From the NCBI GenBank assembly GCA_030693535.1, contig JAUYAL010000006.1:23120-87119 (forward strand): a stretch of 64,000 nucleotides of DNA. Direction: 5' to 3'. How positions within the stretch are numbered: the stretch's first letter is position 1; each line of letters starts with the position of its first letter. Below the pieces are notes generated by a model, which did not search any database, was not told the origin of the DNA, and saw only the letters and a program-made list of their open reading frames with translations. Source of the stretch: Methylotenera sp. GTDB taxonomy: Bacteria > Pseudomonadota > Gammaproteobacteria > Burkholderiales > Methylophilaceae. The translations under genes were made by a program, and so were the position numbers. Positions 55,265 to 63,796 of the stretch are shown piece after piece.

Positions 55265-56297
55265 TATCATCTAAAAATGCATTTTTAATTTTAATGATTT
55301 CATCAAATTCGCTGAAAAAAGCCTCCACACAGGTTGGATCAAAGTGTTGCCCAATGCCGTTGCGCAGTAACTGACAGGCGTCCTCTATGCTCCAAGCTCT
55401 TTTGTAGGGACGTTCAGAGGTTAGGGCGTCAAATACATCTGCCACGGCAACAATACGTCCGAATAATGGAATTTCTTCATTTGCCAAGCCTCTTGGATAT
55501 CCACTACCATCGTATTTTTCGTGATGGGTATGTGCAATTTCTGCGGCTAACTTAAGTAAGGGTGAGCTACTTTCATTTAATAATCTATAGCCGATTACTG
55601 CATGTTGTTTCATTAAGGCAAACTCTTCTGGCGTGAGCTTGCCTGGCTTAAGTAAAATTGCGTCTGCAATACCAACTTTTCCAATATCATGCATGGGCGC
55701 GGCTTCTAGCAATAACTCTTGCTGCTGTACAGATAAACCAAGTACACGCGCTATATGTTTCGAGTAATGCGCCATGCGTTGAATATGCGCGCCGGTTTCC
55801 GGATCGCGGTATTCTGCGGCTTTAGCTAGGCAAAAAATAGTTTCGCGCTCTTGTGCTTTGATTTTTGCGGTAGCTTTGCTGACTTCGTCTGCTAGCCAAG
55901 CGGCATGATCCATGAGCTTTTTTTGGCTTTGGCGCAATGCCAGCATGTTTCTAGCACGTGCGACAAACTCGCTGTTGTCTAATGGTTTGTTGAGAAAGTC
56001 GGTAACACCACTGACGAGTGCTTTGTGTCGAACGCTGGTTTCGGTGTTGGCGGTTACCATTAGCACGGGAATCTCTTGGTAGTTAACAAACCCTCTAAAC
56101 TGTTGAGTAAATTGAATACCATTCATTTCTGGCATCATATAATCAACCACAACTAAATCAGGTTCATTATCCCTACACCAATCTAATGCTTCAATCGGAT
56201 TGGTAAAAGCAATAGACTCATATTCAGGGATTTTCTTAATGAGATGTTGCAGTAAAGTAATGTTCAGTTGCGTGTCATCAATGAGCAATATACGCAT
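55254..56297 (-). CDS. Response regulator with HD-GYP domain (probable c-di-GMP phosphodiesterase)
   Basis: A 347-residue two-domain protein. The receiver (1-120) starts MRILLIDDTQ, with phospho-acceptor Asp52 (VVVDYMMPEMNGIQF) and Lys104. A coiled linker leads to HD-GYP: HIQRMAHYSKHIARVLGL, His203-Asp204 in EAAPMHDIGKVGI, and HHEKYDGSGYPRGL with GSGYP at 264-268. The catalytic pattern is intact, so c-di-GMP hydrolysis is likely. First gene of a three-gene leftward operon with the small membrane protein and the hybrid kinase, which is a plausible phosphodonor. Confidence 0.93.
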   Translation of the reverse strand: MRILLIDDTQLNITLLQHLIKKIPEYESIAFTNPIEALDWCRDNEPDLVVVDYMMPEMNGIQFTQQFRGFVNYQEIPVLMVTANTETSVRHKALVSGVTDFLNKPLDNSEFVARARNMLALRQSQKKLMDHAAWLADEVSKATAKIKAQERETIFCLAKAAEYRDPETGAHIQRMAHYSKHIARVLGLSVQQQELLLEAAPMHDIGKVGIADAILLKPGKLTPEEFALMKQHAVIGYRLLNESSSPLLKLAAEIAHTHHEKYDGSGYPRGLANEEIPLFGRIVAVADVFDALTSERPYKRAWSIEDACQLLRNGIGQHFDPTCVEAFFSEFDEIIKIKNAFLDDNDH

Positions 56298-56496
56298 AGT
56301 GTCTCGTTAGCCTGTTTTATTTGTATCCTAGACATTGCAATTATGGCTCAAAAACGATTGGCTTGGGATTAAAAGGATTTAAAACTTGGCGCGTTTCTAA
56401 GATTTAATTCCTCAGGTATTTAATATTAAACGCGATGAAGTGCCTAAAACCATGATGGCATAATACATTTAGTGAGTAATGGGTTTGTACAAATAA

Positions 56497-56524
56497 AAAA
56501 GGGCTCTAAATTTAGAGCCCTTTT
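56497..56524 (-). terminator. Intrinsic terminator downstream of the peptidylprolyl isomerase gene
   Basis: A perfect 28-base palindrome: arm AAAAGGGCTCTAAA against TTTAGAGCCCTTTT. The leftward transcript is followed by TTTTTTATTT. It ends the yciB-yciI-bolA-isomerase unit. Confidence 0.9.
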
Positions 56525-56550
56525 AATCCCAACGAACTTTAACTCACTGT

Positions 56551-57339
56551 TTATTTTGCGATATCTATTTTTGCTTTGCCACGTAAGTCAGCCATAAGTT
56601 TTTCTAAGTTACGTTGTTGCAGATTTTTTTGCAAACCGTCTTTCACTTTGTCGTAAGCGAGCGGTTGCGCAGGGCGTGTATCAACCAGTTTAATGACATG
56701 CCAGCCAAATTGAGTTTGTACTGGGCTGGTTGATGTCGTACCTTTTTGCAGGTTAGCAACAACATCGCTGAATGGTTTAACCATGGTCGCTGGAGAAAAC
56801 CAGCCAAGATCGCCGCCTTTTTCTTTTGAGCCTGGATCTTGTGATTTTTCTTTAGCGATTTTTGCAAAATCACTACCTTTTGCTAGTTGTGCAATGATCT
56901 CTTTAGCTTCAGTTTCAGTTTTAACTAAAATATGACGTGCACTGTATTCTTTTTCGCCATAGGCTTTTTTGTATTGTTCATAAGCCGCTTTGGTGTCTGC
57001 ATCAGAGATCGGGTTTTTCTTAACGTAATCTTGTAAAAATACACTGGTTAACAGTTTGCGACGGCCAAGTTCTTCACGTGCGATGTAATCTGGTTGTTTA
57101 TCGAGTCCGAGCTTTTGAGCTTCTTGGTACACAAGCTCAGAGCTGACTAATTCATTGATAATGGCGTCTTTAGTGTTAGCGTCAACTTTTTGACCATTGG
57201 CGGCAGCATCTTTAACGATTAAATCATAAACAGACTGTTTGATTTGTTTGCCATTAACGGTAGCAACCGCATCTGCAGCAAACGCTGATGGTGCTAAAGA
57301 TAAAATGGCGACTGCGATTAAAGTTTGGGTGAATTTCAT
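56551..57339 (-). CDS. Periplasmic parvulin-type peptidylprolyl isomerase
   Basis: A 262-residue exported foldase. Signal peptide MKFTQTLIAVAILSLAPSAF-AA, a SurA/PrsA-like N-terminal helical part (IINELVSSELVYQEAQKLGL), then one parvulin domain: ARHILVKTETEAKEIIAQLA, SQDPGSKEKGGDLGWFSPAT, QTQFGWHVIKLVDTRP. It likely assists folding of secreted or outer-membrane proteins. Gene symbol uncertain (ppiC/prsA-like). It follows bolA by 62 bp on the same strand. Confidence 0.93.
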   Translation of the reverse strand: MKFTQTLIAVAILSLAPSAFAADAVATVNGKQIKQSVYDLIVKDAAANGQKVDANTKDAIINELVSSELVYQEAQKLGLDKQPDYIAREELGRRKLLTSVFLQDYVKKNPISDADTKAAYEQYKKAYGEKEYSARHILVKTETEAKEIIAQLAKGSDFAKIAKEKSQDPGSKEKGGDLGWFSPATMVKPFSDVVANLQKGTTSTSPVQTQFGWHVIKLVDTRPAQPLAYDKVKDGLQKNLQQRNLEKLMADLRGKAKIDIAK

Positions 57340-57401
57340 ACAAAAGTCCTCAAGATAGAAATTTAGTTTGGGTAATTAAGGTTAACAGGTTGAATAGATT
57401 G

Positions 57402-57671
57402 TTAAACCTCATCTGCTGCAATGGCTACAATACTAAGTGCGTGTATTTTATGCGGCATGAGGTCAGTGAGCGTTTGATAAATAAGACGATGGCGCATTAT
57501 CTGTGATTTTTCACAGAAATGCGAGCTGGTTATTTTGAGCATAAAGTGAGCACCGCCACCATTGCCTTTGTGCCCTGCGTGTGAGGCACTTTCATCGACA
57601 AGCGTCAGCGTTATAGGCGCTAAAACCTGCAAGCGTTCGGTAATTTCATCAGCTAAAGTCATCAGGTGCAT
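57402..57671 (-). CDS. bolA: BolA family protein
   Basis: An 89-residue KH-like protein with ITERLQVLAPITLTLVDESA and the signature SHFCEKSQIMRHRLIYQTLT, LMPHKIHALSIVAIA. BolA proteins partner monothiol glutaredoxins in Fe-S cluster handling or regulate genes. The first ATG overlaps the yciI stop (TAATG); an in-frame ATG three codons later is also possible. Confidence 0.92.
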   Translation of the reverse strand: MHLMTLADEITERLQVLAPITLTLVDESASHAGHKGNGGGAHFMLKITSSHFCEKSQIMRHRLIYQTLTDLMPHKIHALSIVAIAADEV

Positions 57672-57970
57672 TAGGGTAAGGTTTTTCTAAAAGGTTTCAC
57701 TGAAACCTGACTATAAACACCATTGATAACAAATGGATCATTATTCGCCCATTGTTGCGCCTCTTCAATGTTAGAAAACTCTGCCACAATCAGGCTACCA
57801 GAGTAGCCGGCAGGTCCTGGATCTGGGCTGTCGATGGCTGGGAATGGTCCTGCAAGCAATAAGCGCCCAGTATTTTGAAGGTCTTGCAACCTAGCTAAAT
57901 GTTCAGGTCTGGCGCTTAAGCGTTTATCCAAACTGTTGGGAGCATCTTCAGCAACTATGGCGTACCACAT
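57671..57970 (-). CDS. yciI: YciI family protein
   Basis: A 99-residue dimeric ferredoxin-like protein starting [20 protein letters not shown], with [40 protein letters not shown] and [20 protein letters not shown], matching E. coli YciI. Function is not established. Start and stop overlap its neighbours yciB and bolA by 1 bp each. Confidence 0.95.
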   Translation of the reverse strand: MWYAIVAEDAPNSLDKRLSARPEHLARLQDLQNTGRLLLAGPFPAIDSPDPGPAGYSGSLIVAEFSNIEEAQQWANNDPFVINGVYSQVSVKPFRKTLP

Positions 57971-58521
57971 TATTGTGCATCCTCTTTTGAGTCTTCTTTA
58001 GGGAGGTATTTGCTGATAAATAATGTTTGCACAATAATGAAAACAAACATGATGCCGGTGATGCCGAAAAGCTTAAAGTTGACCCAAGTGTCTTGTGAGT
58101 AATTAAAAGCTACATACAGGTTTAAAAAACCTAATGCGACAAACAGCATGGCCCAGGCAATATTGAGCTTAGACCAAACGGCATCTGGTAATTGTATTTG
58201 TTTGCCCATCATGCTACGCATGGGGTTTTTGTTAAACAATAGTTGCGCGCCTAATAGTCCTGCAGCAAATAGCCAATATAAAATACTAGGTTTCCATTGA
58301 ATAAAGGTCGGGTCTTTTAGCAATAAAGTTGCACCACCAAACACGGTAATAATGACACCACTAATAAGCAACATTTTTTCTACCACGCCGTGGCGGATTT
58401 TGACGTAAATAATTTGTGCAATCGTGGCTACAATGGCAACGGCCGTTGCAGTAAAAATCCCAAAAAACTTAAAGGCGACAAAAAACAAAATAACAGGGAA
58501 TAAGTCGAACAAAAACTTCAT
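57970..58521 (-). CDS. yciB: Inner membrane septation protein YciB (IspA/IspZ family)
   Basis: A 183-residue protein with about five membrane helices, starting [20 protein letters not shown] and containing [40 protein letters not shown] and [20 protein letters not shown]. The family influences cell-envelope synthesis and septation. It heads the leftward yciB-yciI-bolA-isomerase unit and diverges from rnm; the 218-bp gap between them holds AT-rich runs and presumably both promoters. Confidence 0.95.
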   Translation of the reverse strand: MKFLFDLFPVILFFVAFKFFGIFTATAVAIVATIAQIIYVKIRHGVVEKMLLISGVIITVFGGATLLLKDPTFIQWKPSILYWLFAAGLLGAQLLFNKNPMRSMMGKQIQLPDAVWSKLNIAWAMLFVALGFLNLYVAFNYSQDTWVNFKLFGITGIMFVFIIVQTLFISKYLPKEDSKEDAQ

Positions 58522-58739
58522 ATTGGCTCTTTTAAAGGTGGAAGCTATTTACATCTAATAGGCTTAAAAATAAAACAAAAACAAAAAAAACAAGGCTTCA
58601 GCCTAATGCGCTATTTTGCTATGATAGTCATTGTGCCGCAAGGCGTAATTTCAAGTATTTATTAGAATTTATCTTTGTATTTTCGTGTTGTAATTTTCAG
58701 GTGTAATGTTGACGCAAGTCATTTACTAACAATGCTTTC

Positions 58740-59588
58740 ATGATAGACCTTCACTCACACTCTAATATTTCTGATGGTTTGCTTTCGCCAACTGATTTGG
58801 TTGCGCATGCTGCGACTCATGGCGTAAAGATACTAGCTTTGACGGATCATGACGACATAAGTGGCTTGGCTGAAGCGCAGCAAGCCGCAATGCAGCACGG
58901 CATACAACTGGTGAATGGTGTTGAAATATCAGTGACGTGGAAAAAACGTACGTTGCATGTGGTGGGGTTAAATATTAACCCGCTAAACACAGTGCTCATG
59001 CAAAGTTTAGCCAGCGTCAGACAAAGCAGATTAGAGCGCGCCAAACAAATGGCGCTTGGCCTTGAAAAAGCTGGCATTCATGGTGCCTTTGAAGCGGCAT
59101 CAACTTTGGCAGAGCAAAGTATATTAACGCGTATGCACTTTGCACGCTTTTTAGTGGAGCGTCAGTATGCCAAAGATGCCAAATCTGTATTTAAAAAATA
59201 TCTGGTTAAAGGTAAACCAGGTTTTGTGGATCATGAATGGATGAGTCTTGAATCTGCGCTGAATTTAATCACCGGTAGCGGTGGCGTGGCTGTGCTGGCG
59301 CATCCTGGTCGTTATGATATACGCCGAACTAATATGTTGTTATTGCTGGAAGAGTTTAGAGCATTGGGTGGCTCCGCAATTGAAGTGGTGACAGGAAGCC
59401 ACACAGCGGCGCAGTATGTTGAGTATGCAAAATATGCGCAACTATTCGGCTTAAAAGCCTCACAAGGCTCTGATTACCATGGTAAAGGCATTAGTTTTAT
59501 GGAAATGGGACGATTGCCAGCCTTGCCAAGTAATTGTGTGCCTGTTTGGCAAGATTGGCCACAAATTAACGCATCAGTAGCTTTTTGA
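58740..59588 (+). CDS. rnm: PHP-domain 5'-3' exoribonuclease (RNase AM family)
   Basis: The 282-residue PHP phosphoesterase starts MIDLHSHSNISDGLLSPTDL, with metal ligands in HSHSNISDG and LALTDHDDISGLAEAQ, VNGVEISVTWKKRTLHVVGL, LAHPGRYDIRR, and GSDYHGKGISFMEMGR. E. coli YciV/RNase AM trims 5' ends of rRNA and degrades 3',5'-bisphosphonucleotides; this protein matches it in layout and in its place before yciO. The activity is inferred. Confidence 0.9.
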   Translation: MIDLHSHSNISDGLLSPTDLVAHAATHGVKILALTDHDDISGLAEAQQAAMQHGIQLVNGVEISVTWKKRTLHVVGLNINPLNTVLMQSLASVRQSRLERAKQMALGLEKAGIHGAFEAASTLAEQSILTRMHFARFLVERQYAKDAKSVFKKYLVKGKPGFVDHEWMSLESALNLITGSGGVAVLAHPGRYDIRRTNMLLLLEEFRALGGSAIEVVTGSHTAAQYVEYAKYAQLFGLKASQGSDYHGKGISFMEMGRLPALPSNCVPVWQDWPQINASVAF

Positions 59589-59600
59589 GAGTTCTATAGC

Positions 59601-60224
59601 ATGTCACAATTGTTTAATGTCAATTTAGATAATCCGCAACCACGTCTGATGACGCAAGCCGCTGATATTCTCCGAAAAGGTGGGGTGATTGCTTATCCTA
59701 CAGATTCTGGCTATGCGCTGGGTTGCATGCTAGGTCATGGTGACGCACAAGCTCGGATTCGCCAAATTCGCGGCGTAGACGATAAACATTTTTTCACACT
59801 ATTGTGTCGTAATTTAAGTGAGCTCGGTAATTATGCGGTAGTGAGTAACAGCCAGTTTCGCCTGCTTAAGGCTAATACGCCAGGCGCCTATACTTTTATT
59901 CTGAATGCAACGCGCGAGGTACCGCGTAAATTGCAACATCCTAAACGGAGTACGATTGGTATCCGTGTGCCGCAACACAATGTTGTGCGTGCCATAATAG
60001 AGGCCATAGACGCACCATTGTTAAGTATGACGCTTTCGCTTCCTAATGATGATGTTGCGTTCACTGAAGCATGGGAAGTTCGCGACCGCCTAGAGCAGCA
60101 GGTAGATTTAGTGATTGATGCCGGTACTTGCGTGGCTGGTGCGACGACAGTGATAAATTTAACCGGAGAGTCCCCTGAGCTGGTTCGTGAAGGGTTGGGA
60201 GCATTGGTACCGTTTGGTTTTTAA
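59601..60224 (+). CDS. yciO: YciO-type L-threonylcarbamoyladenylate synthase-like protein
   Basis: A 207-residue Sua5/YrdC/YciO domain protein: LDNPQPRLMTQAADILRKGG, IAYPTDSGYALGCMLGHGDA, KHFFTLLCRNLSELGNYAVV, TPGAYTFILNATREVPRKLQ, RSTIGIRVPQHNVVRAIIEA. YciO resembles the TsaC/Sua5 enzymes of t6A tRNA modification but may have a different role. It follows rnm by 12 bp, as in E. coli. Confidence 0.93.
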   Translation: MSQLFNVNLDNPQPRLMTQAADILRKGGVIAYPTDSGYALGCMLGHGDAQARIRQIRGVDDKHFFTLLCRNLSELGNYAVVSNSQFRLLKANTPGAYTFILNATREVPRKLQHPKRSTIGIRVPQHNVVRAIIEAIDAPLLSMTLSLPNDDVAFTEAWEVRDRLEQQVDLVIDAGTCVAGATTVINLTGESPELVREGLGALVPFGF

Positions 60225-60262
60225 TTTTAAGATTTTTAAGCATATTTATTAAAGAGTAAACA

Positions 60263-60898
60263 ATGGAATTATCCCTGATACAAAAAATAGTTATTTACGC
60301 ATTACCCGTTATTTTTGCGATTACCGTGCATGAGGCCGCACACGGCTATGTGGCTAAATACTTTGGGGATATGACTGCGCATAATGCAGGGCGCATCACC
60401 TTAAATCCGCTTAAACATATAGACCCATTCGGCACGATTTTGCTACCAGCTTTAACCATTATGTTGGGCGGCATTTTATTTGGCTGGGCTAAACCTGTGC
60501 CTGTGGATTTTTCTCGTTTACGCAACCCTAAAAAAGACATGCTGTGGGTGGCAGCTGCAGGTCCGGCCTCGAATTTTGTGATGGCTATATTTTGGGCCTT
60601 AGTGCTTAAATATTCAGTGTCGATGCCAGAAGCTTTCATCTTGCCGTTAACCCTCATGGCGAAAGCTGGCGTAATGATCAACATCGTGTTGATGGTGTTA
60701 AACCTGTTGCCACTGCCACCGTTAGACGGAGGCCGTATTGCAGTAAGTTTGTTGCCGCATCATTTGGCGCAGCCTTTTGCACAGCTTGAGCGTTACGGTT
60801 TTATCATTTTAATTGTGCTTTTGTTTACAGGTATATTGAGCAAAATACTGATGCCGCTGATTAGTATTGTATCTGGCCTGATTTCTAGTTTGGTATAA
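60263..60898 (+). CDS. Site-2 protease family (M50) membrane metalloprotease
   Basis: A 211-residue short-form M50 protein with about six membrane segments. The zinc site is ITVHEAAHGYVAKYFGDMTA (HEAAH at about residues 20-24), with HNAGRITLNPLKHIDPFGTI, FGWAKPVPVDFSRL, and the distal ligand motif LNLLPLPPLDGGRIAVSLLP. Substrate unknown. It lies 38 bp after yciO, and its stop touches a MITE-like element. Confidence 0.93.
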   Translation: MELSLIQKIVIYALPVIFAITVHEAAHGYVAKYFGDMTAHNAGRITLNPLKHIDPFGTILLPALTIMLGGILFGWAKPVPVDFSRLRNPKKDMLWVAAAGPASNFVMAIFWALVLKYSVSMPEAFILPLTLMAKAGVMINIVLMVLNLLPLPPLDGGRIAVSLLPHHLAQPFAQLERYGFIILIVLLFTGILSKILMPLISIVSGLISSLV

Positions 60899-61134
60899 GG
60901 ACACCTCTAATATTCAACTTTGCGAGCATCCGCTTTACGGTTTGCCTGTTTAAACCATTTCGCTGCCAAACATCGTTGCTCGATAAAAACTATTCCTTAC
61001 ATATCAAACATATGCGGCGTTATAATTTTTCACTCGCACCTTGTCTGGCTTAACCCACCAATCTAAGCTGCTAAAGTAGCAATATTGGTGGGCATGCCAT
61101 TTGTGGGTAGAAATTTGAATTATTAGAGGTGCCC
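60899..61134. mobile_element. MITE-like element with imperfect terminal inverted repeats
   Basis: A 236-bp stretch bounded by GGACACCTCTAATATTCAA (60899-60917) and TTGAATTATTAGAGGTGCCC (61115-61134). The ends are reverse complements apart from one substitution and one extra base. It holds no credible gene, but an internal hairpin CCCACCAAT / ATTGGTGGG lies near 61051-61091. No clear target duplication is seen. It starts right after the M50 stop codon and ends just before the probable -10 box (TATAAT, 61144-61149) of trpS. Origin from an IS with ...GAGGTGCCC ends is likely but unproven. Confidence 0.65.
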
Positions 61135-61181
61135 TGAACTTGCTATAATATGGCTTACTTCATTTAAGGTTTTTACATCAG

Positions 61182-62384
61182 ATGGCAATAGAACGGGTTT
61201 TATCGGGCATGCGCCCCACAGGCAATTTGCATTTGGGGCATTATAACGGCGTACTTAAAAACTGGATTAAGCTACAACATGAGCATGAATGCTTGTTTTT
61301 TGTGGCTGATTGGCATGCCCTGACTACGCATTACGACACGCCTGAAATCATAGAGGAAAGCGTGTGGGAAATGGTAATTGATTGGCTGGCAGCCGGTGTT
61401 GACCCTGCAAACGCCACAATTTTTATCCAATCTCGCGTGCCAGAACATGCAGAGCTACATACATTGCTCAGTATGATTACACCGCTAAGTTGGTTAGAGC
61501 GCGTACCTACCTACAAAGACCAGCAAGAGAAATTGTCGAGCAAAGATTTATCAACTTACGGCTTTTTAGGCTACCCGTTACTACAAAGTGCTGATATTTT
61601 GATTTACAAGGCCACTCAAGTACCGGTAGGCGAAGACCAAATTCCGCATATTGAATTTACACGCGAAATTGCACGTCGCTTTAACCATATTTATGGCAAA
61701 GAAAAAGGTTTTGAAGAAAAAGCCGAAGCTGCGATTAAGAAATTGGGTAGCAAGCGTGGCGCTTTGTATGAAGAAATGCGCACAGCCTACCAGCAAAGCG
61801 GTGATGAAGAAGCGCTAGATTCAGCACGTGCCATGATTGAAGAACAGCAAGGCATGAGCATGGGTGATAAAGAACGCTTGCTTGGTTATTTGGAAGGCGG
61901 CGGAAAAATGATTTTGCTGGAGCCTGATTATAAGCTCACCCCAGCTTCAAAAATGCCAGGGCTTGATGGTCAAAAAATGTCTAAATCGTACAATAACACC
62001 ATTTCATTGCGTGAAAATGTAGATTCAGTCACGAAAAAAATCAAAACCATGCCTACCGACCCTGCGCGCGTGCGTCGCACCGATCCAGGTGACCCTGCTA
62101 AATGCCCAGTATGGCAATTGCACGAGATTTATTCTGATCAATCTACGCAAGACTGGGTGCAAATTGGCTGTAAAAGCGCATCTATCGGCTGTATTGAATG
62201 TAAAGGCCCGGTTATTGAAGGTGTGCTAAAAGAGTTAAAACCCATTCAAGAACGCGCTGCACAGTACGCAGAAGACCCAACTTTGGTGAAAAATATCGTG
62301 GCTGAAGGCTGTGAAAAGGCACGTAAATTAGCGCGTGAAACCATGCGCGATGTGCGTGATGCGATGGGATTGAATTACAGTTAA
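61182..62384 (+). CDS. trpS: Tryptophanyl-tRNA synthetase
   Basis: The 400-residue class Ic synthetase has the HIGH-type motif PTGNLHLGHYNG at about residues 12-23 and KMSKS in GLDGQKMSKSYNN. It is longer than the 334-residue E. coli enzyme, with an extra helical segment around residues 180-245 (KKLGSKRGALYEEMRTAYQQ) typical of a long betaproteobacterial form. The C-terminal part has Cys residues near 316-345 (CPVWQLHEIY, CIECKGPVIEGV). M50-trpS-scpA-scpB is a conserved order. Confidence 0.97.
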   Translation: MAIERVLSGMRPTGNLHLGHYNGVLKNWIKLQHEHECLFFVADWHALTTHYDTPEIIEESVWEMVIDWLAAGVDPANATIFIQSRVPEHAELHTLLSMITPLSWLERVPTYKDQQEKLSSKDLSTYGFLGYPLLQSADILIYKATQVPVGEDQIPHIEFTREIARRFNHIYGKEKGFEEKAEAAIKKLGSKRGALYEEMRTAYQQSGDEEALDSARAMIEEQQGMSMGDKERLLGYLEGGGKMILLEPDYKLTPASKMPGLDGQKMSKSYNNTISLRENVDSVTKKIKTMPTDPARVRRTDPGDPAKCPVWQLHEIYSDQSTQDWVQIGCKSASIGCIECKGPVIEGVLKELKPIQERAAQYAEDPTLVKNIVAEGCEKARKLARETMRDVRDAMGLNYS

Positions 62385-62410
62385 TAGAATTACGGCTCAA
62401 TTAAAATACT

Positions 62411-63208
62411 TTGATAGAAACTCCACTTAATGCAAAAATAAAGGGCGAGGATTTTACAGATCTTCCCAAAGATCTCTACATTCCGCCCGATGCATTAGAA
62501 GTATATTTAGAGGCGTTTGAAGGCCCGTTGGATTTACTGTTGTATTTAATCCGCAAACATAACCTGGATATTCTTGATATTCCAATGGCCGATTTAACAC
62601 GCCAATATATGGGTTATGTTGAAAAAATGCGCGCCATTAAGCTGGAATTAGCGGGTGATTACTTGCTGATGTCTGCCATGCTGATTGAAATAAAATCGCG
62701 CATGCTTTTGCCAAAACCTGCTGAAATTGCTGAAGAAGATGACCCGCGTGCTGAATTGGTGAGACGCTTGATGGAGTACGAAGCCATTAAACTTATAGCG
62801 CAAAGGTTAGACGAAATGCCTAAAGTGGGTGATGGCATTAGCGTTGCCAGCGCTTACTTTCAGCATATTAGCCAAGTGCAACCGCCTGAAGTGAATTTGG
62901 ATGATTTAGCCGAAGCATGGCGCAATGTGCTAAAGCGGGCTAGCCATTTTCAGCACCATAAAGTAGGGCGTGCAGAACTTTCGGTACGTGAACATATGAG
63001 TATAATTTTACGTCGTTTAAAGGCTGATAGCCTGCTAGAATTTACGCAGTTATTTGATGTGGTGAATGATGGTATTCCTAAATTAGTGGTGTGTTTTTTA
63101 GCGATATTAGAGTTAGCACGCGAAGGCTTGTTGCGGATTACCCAGCAGCAAGCTTTTTCACCTATTTACGTACAGATAGCTTTAGATTTAAATAAAAATC
63201 ATGAGTAA
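62411..63208 (+). CDS. scpA: Segregation and condensation protein ScpA
   Basis: ScpA is the kleisin that bridges SMC heads. The 265-residue product has LEVYLEAFEGPLDLLLYLIR, KHNLDILDIPMADLTRQYMG, LAGDYLLMSAMLIEIKSRML and the C-terminal winged helix (FTQLFDVVNDGIPKLVVCFL). The start seems to be TTG at 62411, 26 bp after trpS. It overlaps scpB by 8 bp. Confidence 0.95.
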   Translation: MIETPLNAKIKGEDFTDLPKDLYIPPDALEVYLEAFEGPLDLLLYLIRKHNLDILDIPMADLTRQYMGYVEKMRAIKLELAGDYLLMSAMLIEIKSRMLLPKPAEIAEEDDPRAELVRRLMEYEAIKLIAQRLDEMPKVGDGISVASAYFQHISQVQPPEVNLDDLAEAWRNVLKRASHFQHHKVGRAELSVREHMSIILRRLKADSLLEFTQLFDVVNDGIPKLVVCFLAILELAREGLLRITQQQAFSPIYVQIALDLNKNHE

Positions 63209-63761
63209 AACCAGTAATATCGCTGAATTAAAAAATGTATTAGAGGTTGCGTTGTTAACCTCGCATGAGCCTTTGTCTTTAGATGATTTGCTACGATTAT
63301 TTGTAGAGCGTACGGAGCGCGCAACGTTACGCATGTTGCTGGATGAATTAAAACAAGATTGGGCTCTGCGTACCTTGGAATTGGTGCAAGTCGCATCAGG
63401 TTACCGTTTTCAGGCACGGGAAAAGTATGCGAATTATTTGGCACGCTTGAACCCTGAAAGGCAAAGTAAATACTCACGCGCTGTCATGGAAACCTTGGCG
63501 ATTATTGCCTATCGCCAGCCAGTAACACGTGGTGATATTGAAGAAATTCGCGGTGTGGCTGTTAACGCCAATGTGATGCGCCAGTTGCAAGAGCGTGATT
63601 GGGTTGATGTGGTAGGCCAGCGCGAGGTGCCGGGGAGACCTTTATTATACGCTACCACGCAACATTTTTTGGATGACCTTAATTTGAAATCGCTTGCAGA
63701 ATTGCCGCCGATGGATGATTTTGTAAAATCTGAACATTTGCCCGCGCATTCCCCCTCTTAG
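63201..63761 (+). CDS. scpB: Segregation and condensation protein ScpB
   Basis: The 186-residue partner of ScpA, with two winged-helix domains: NVLEVALLTSHEPLSLDDLL at the N terminus and KYSRAVMETLAIIAYRQPVT, RGDIEEIRGVAVNANVMRQL, LLYATTQHFLDDLNLKSLAE. Together with SMC it compacts and segregates chromosomes. It overlaps scpA, so the two are coupled. Confidence 0.97.
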   Translation: MSKTSNIAELKNVLEVALLTSHEPLSLDDLLRLFVERTERATLRMLLDELKQDWALRTLELVQVASGYRFQAREKYANYLARLNPERQSKYSRAVMETLAIIAYRQPVTRGDIEEIRGVAVNANVMRQLQERDWVDVVGQREVPGRPLLYATTQHFLDDLNLKSLAELPPMDDFVKSEHLPAHSPS

Positions 63762-63796
63762 CCGAATTCCGAACCAGCTTTGAGGCAAGAGGTGGA

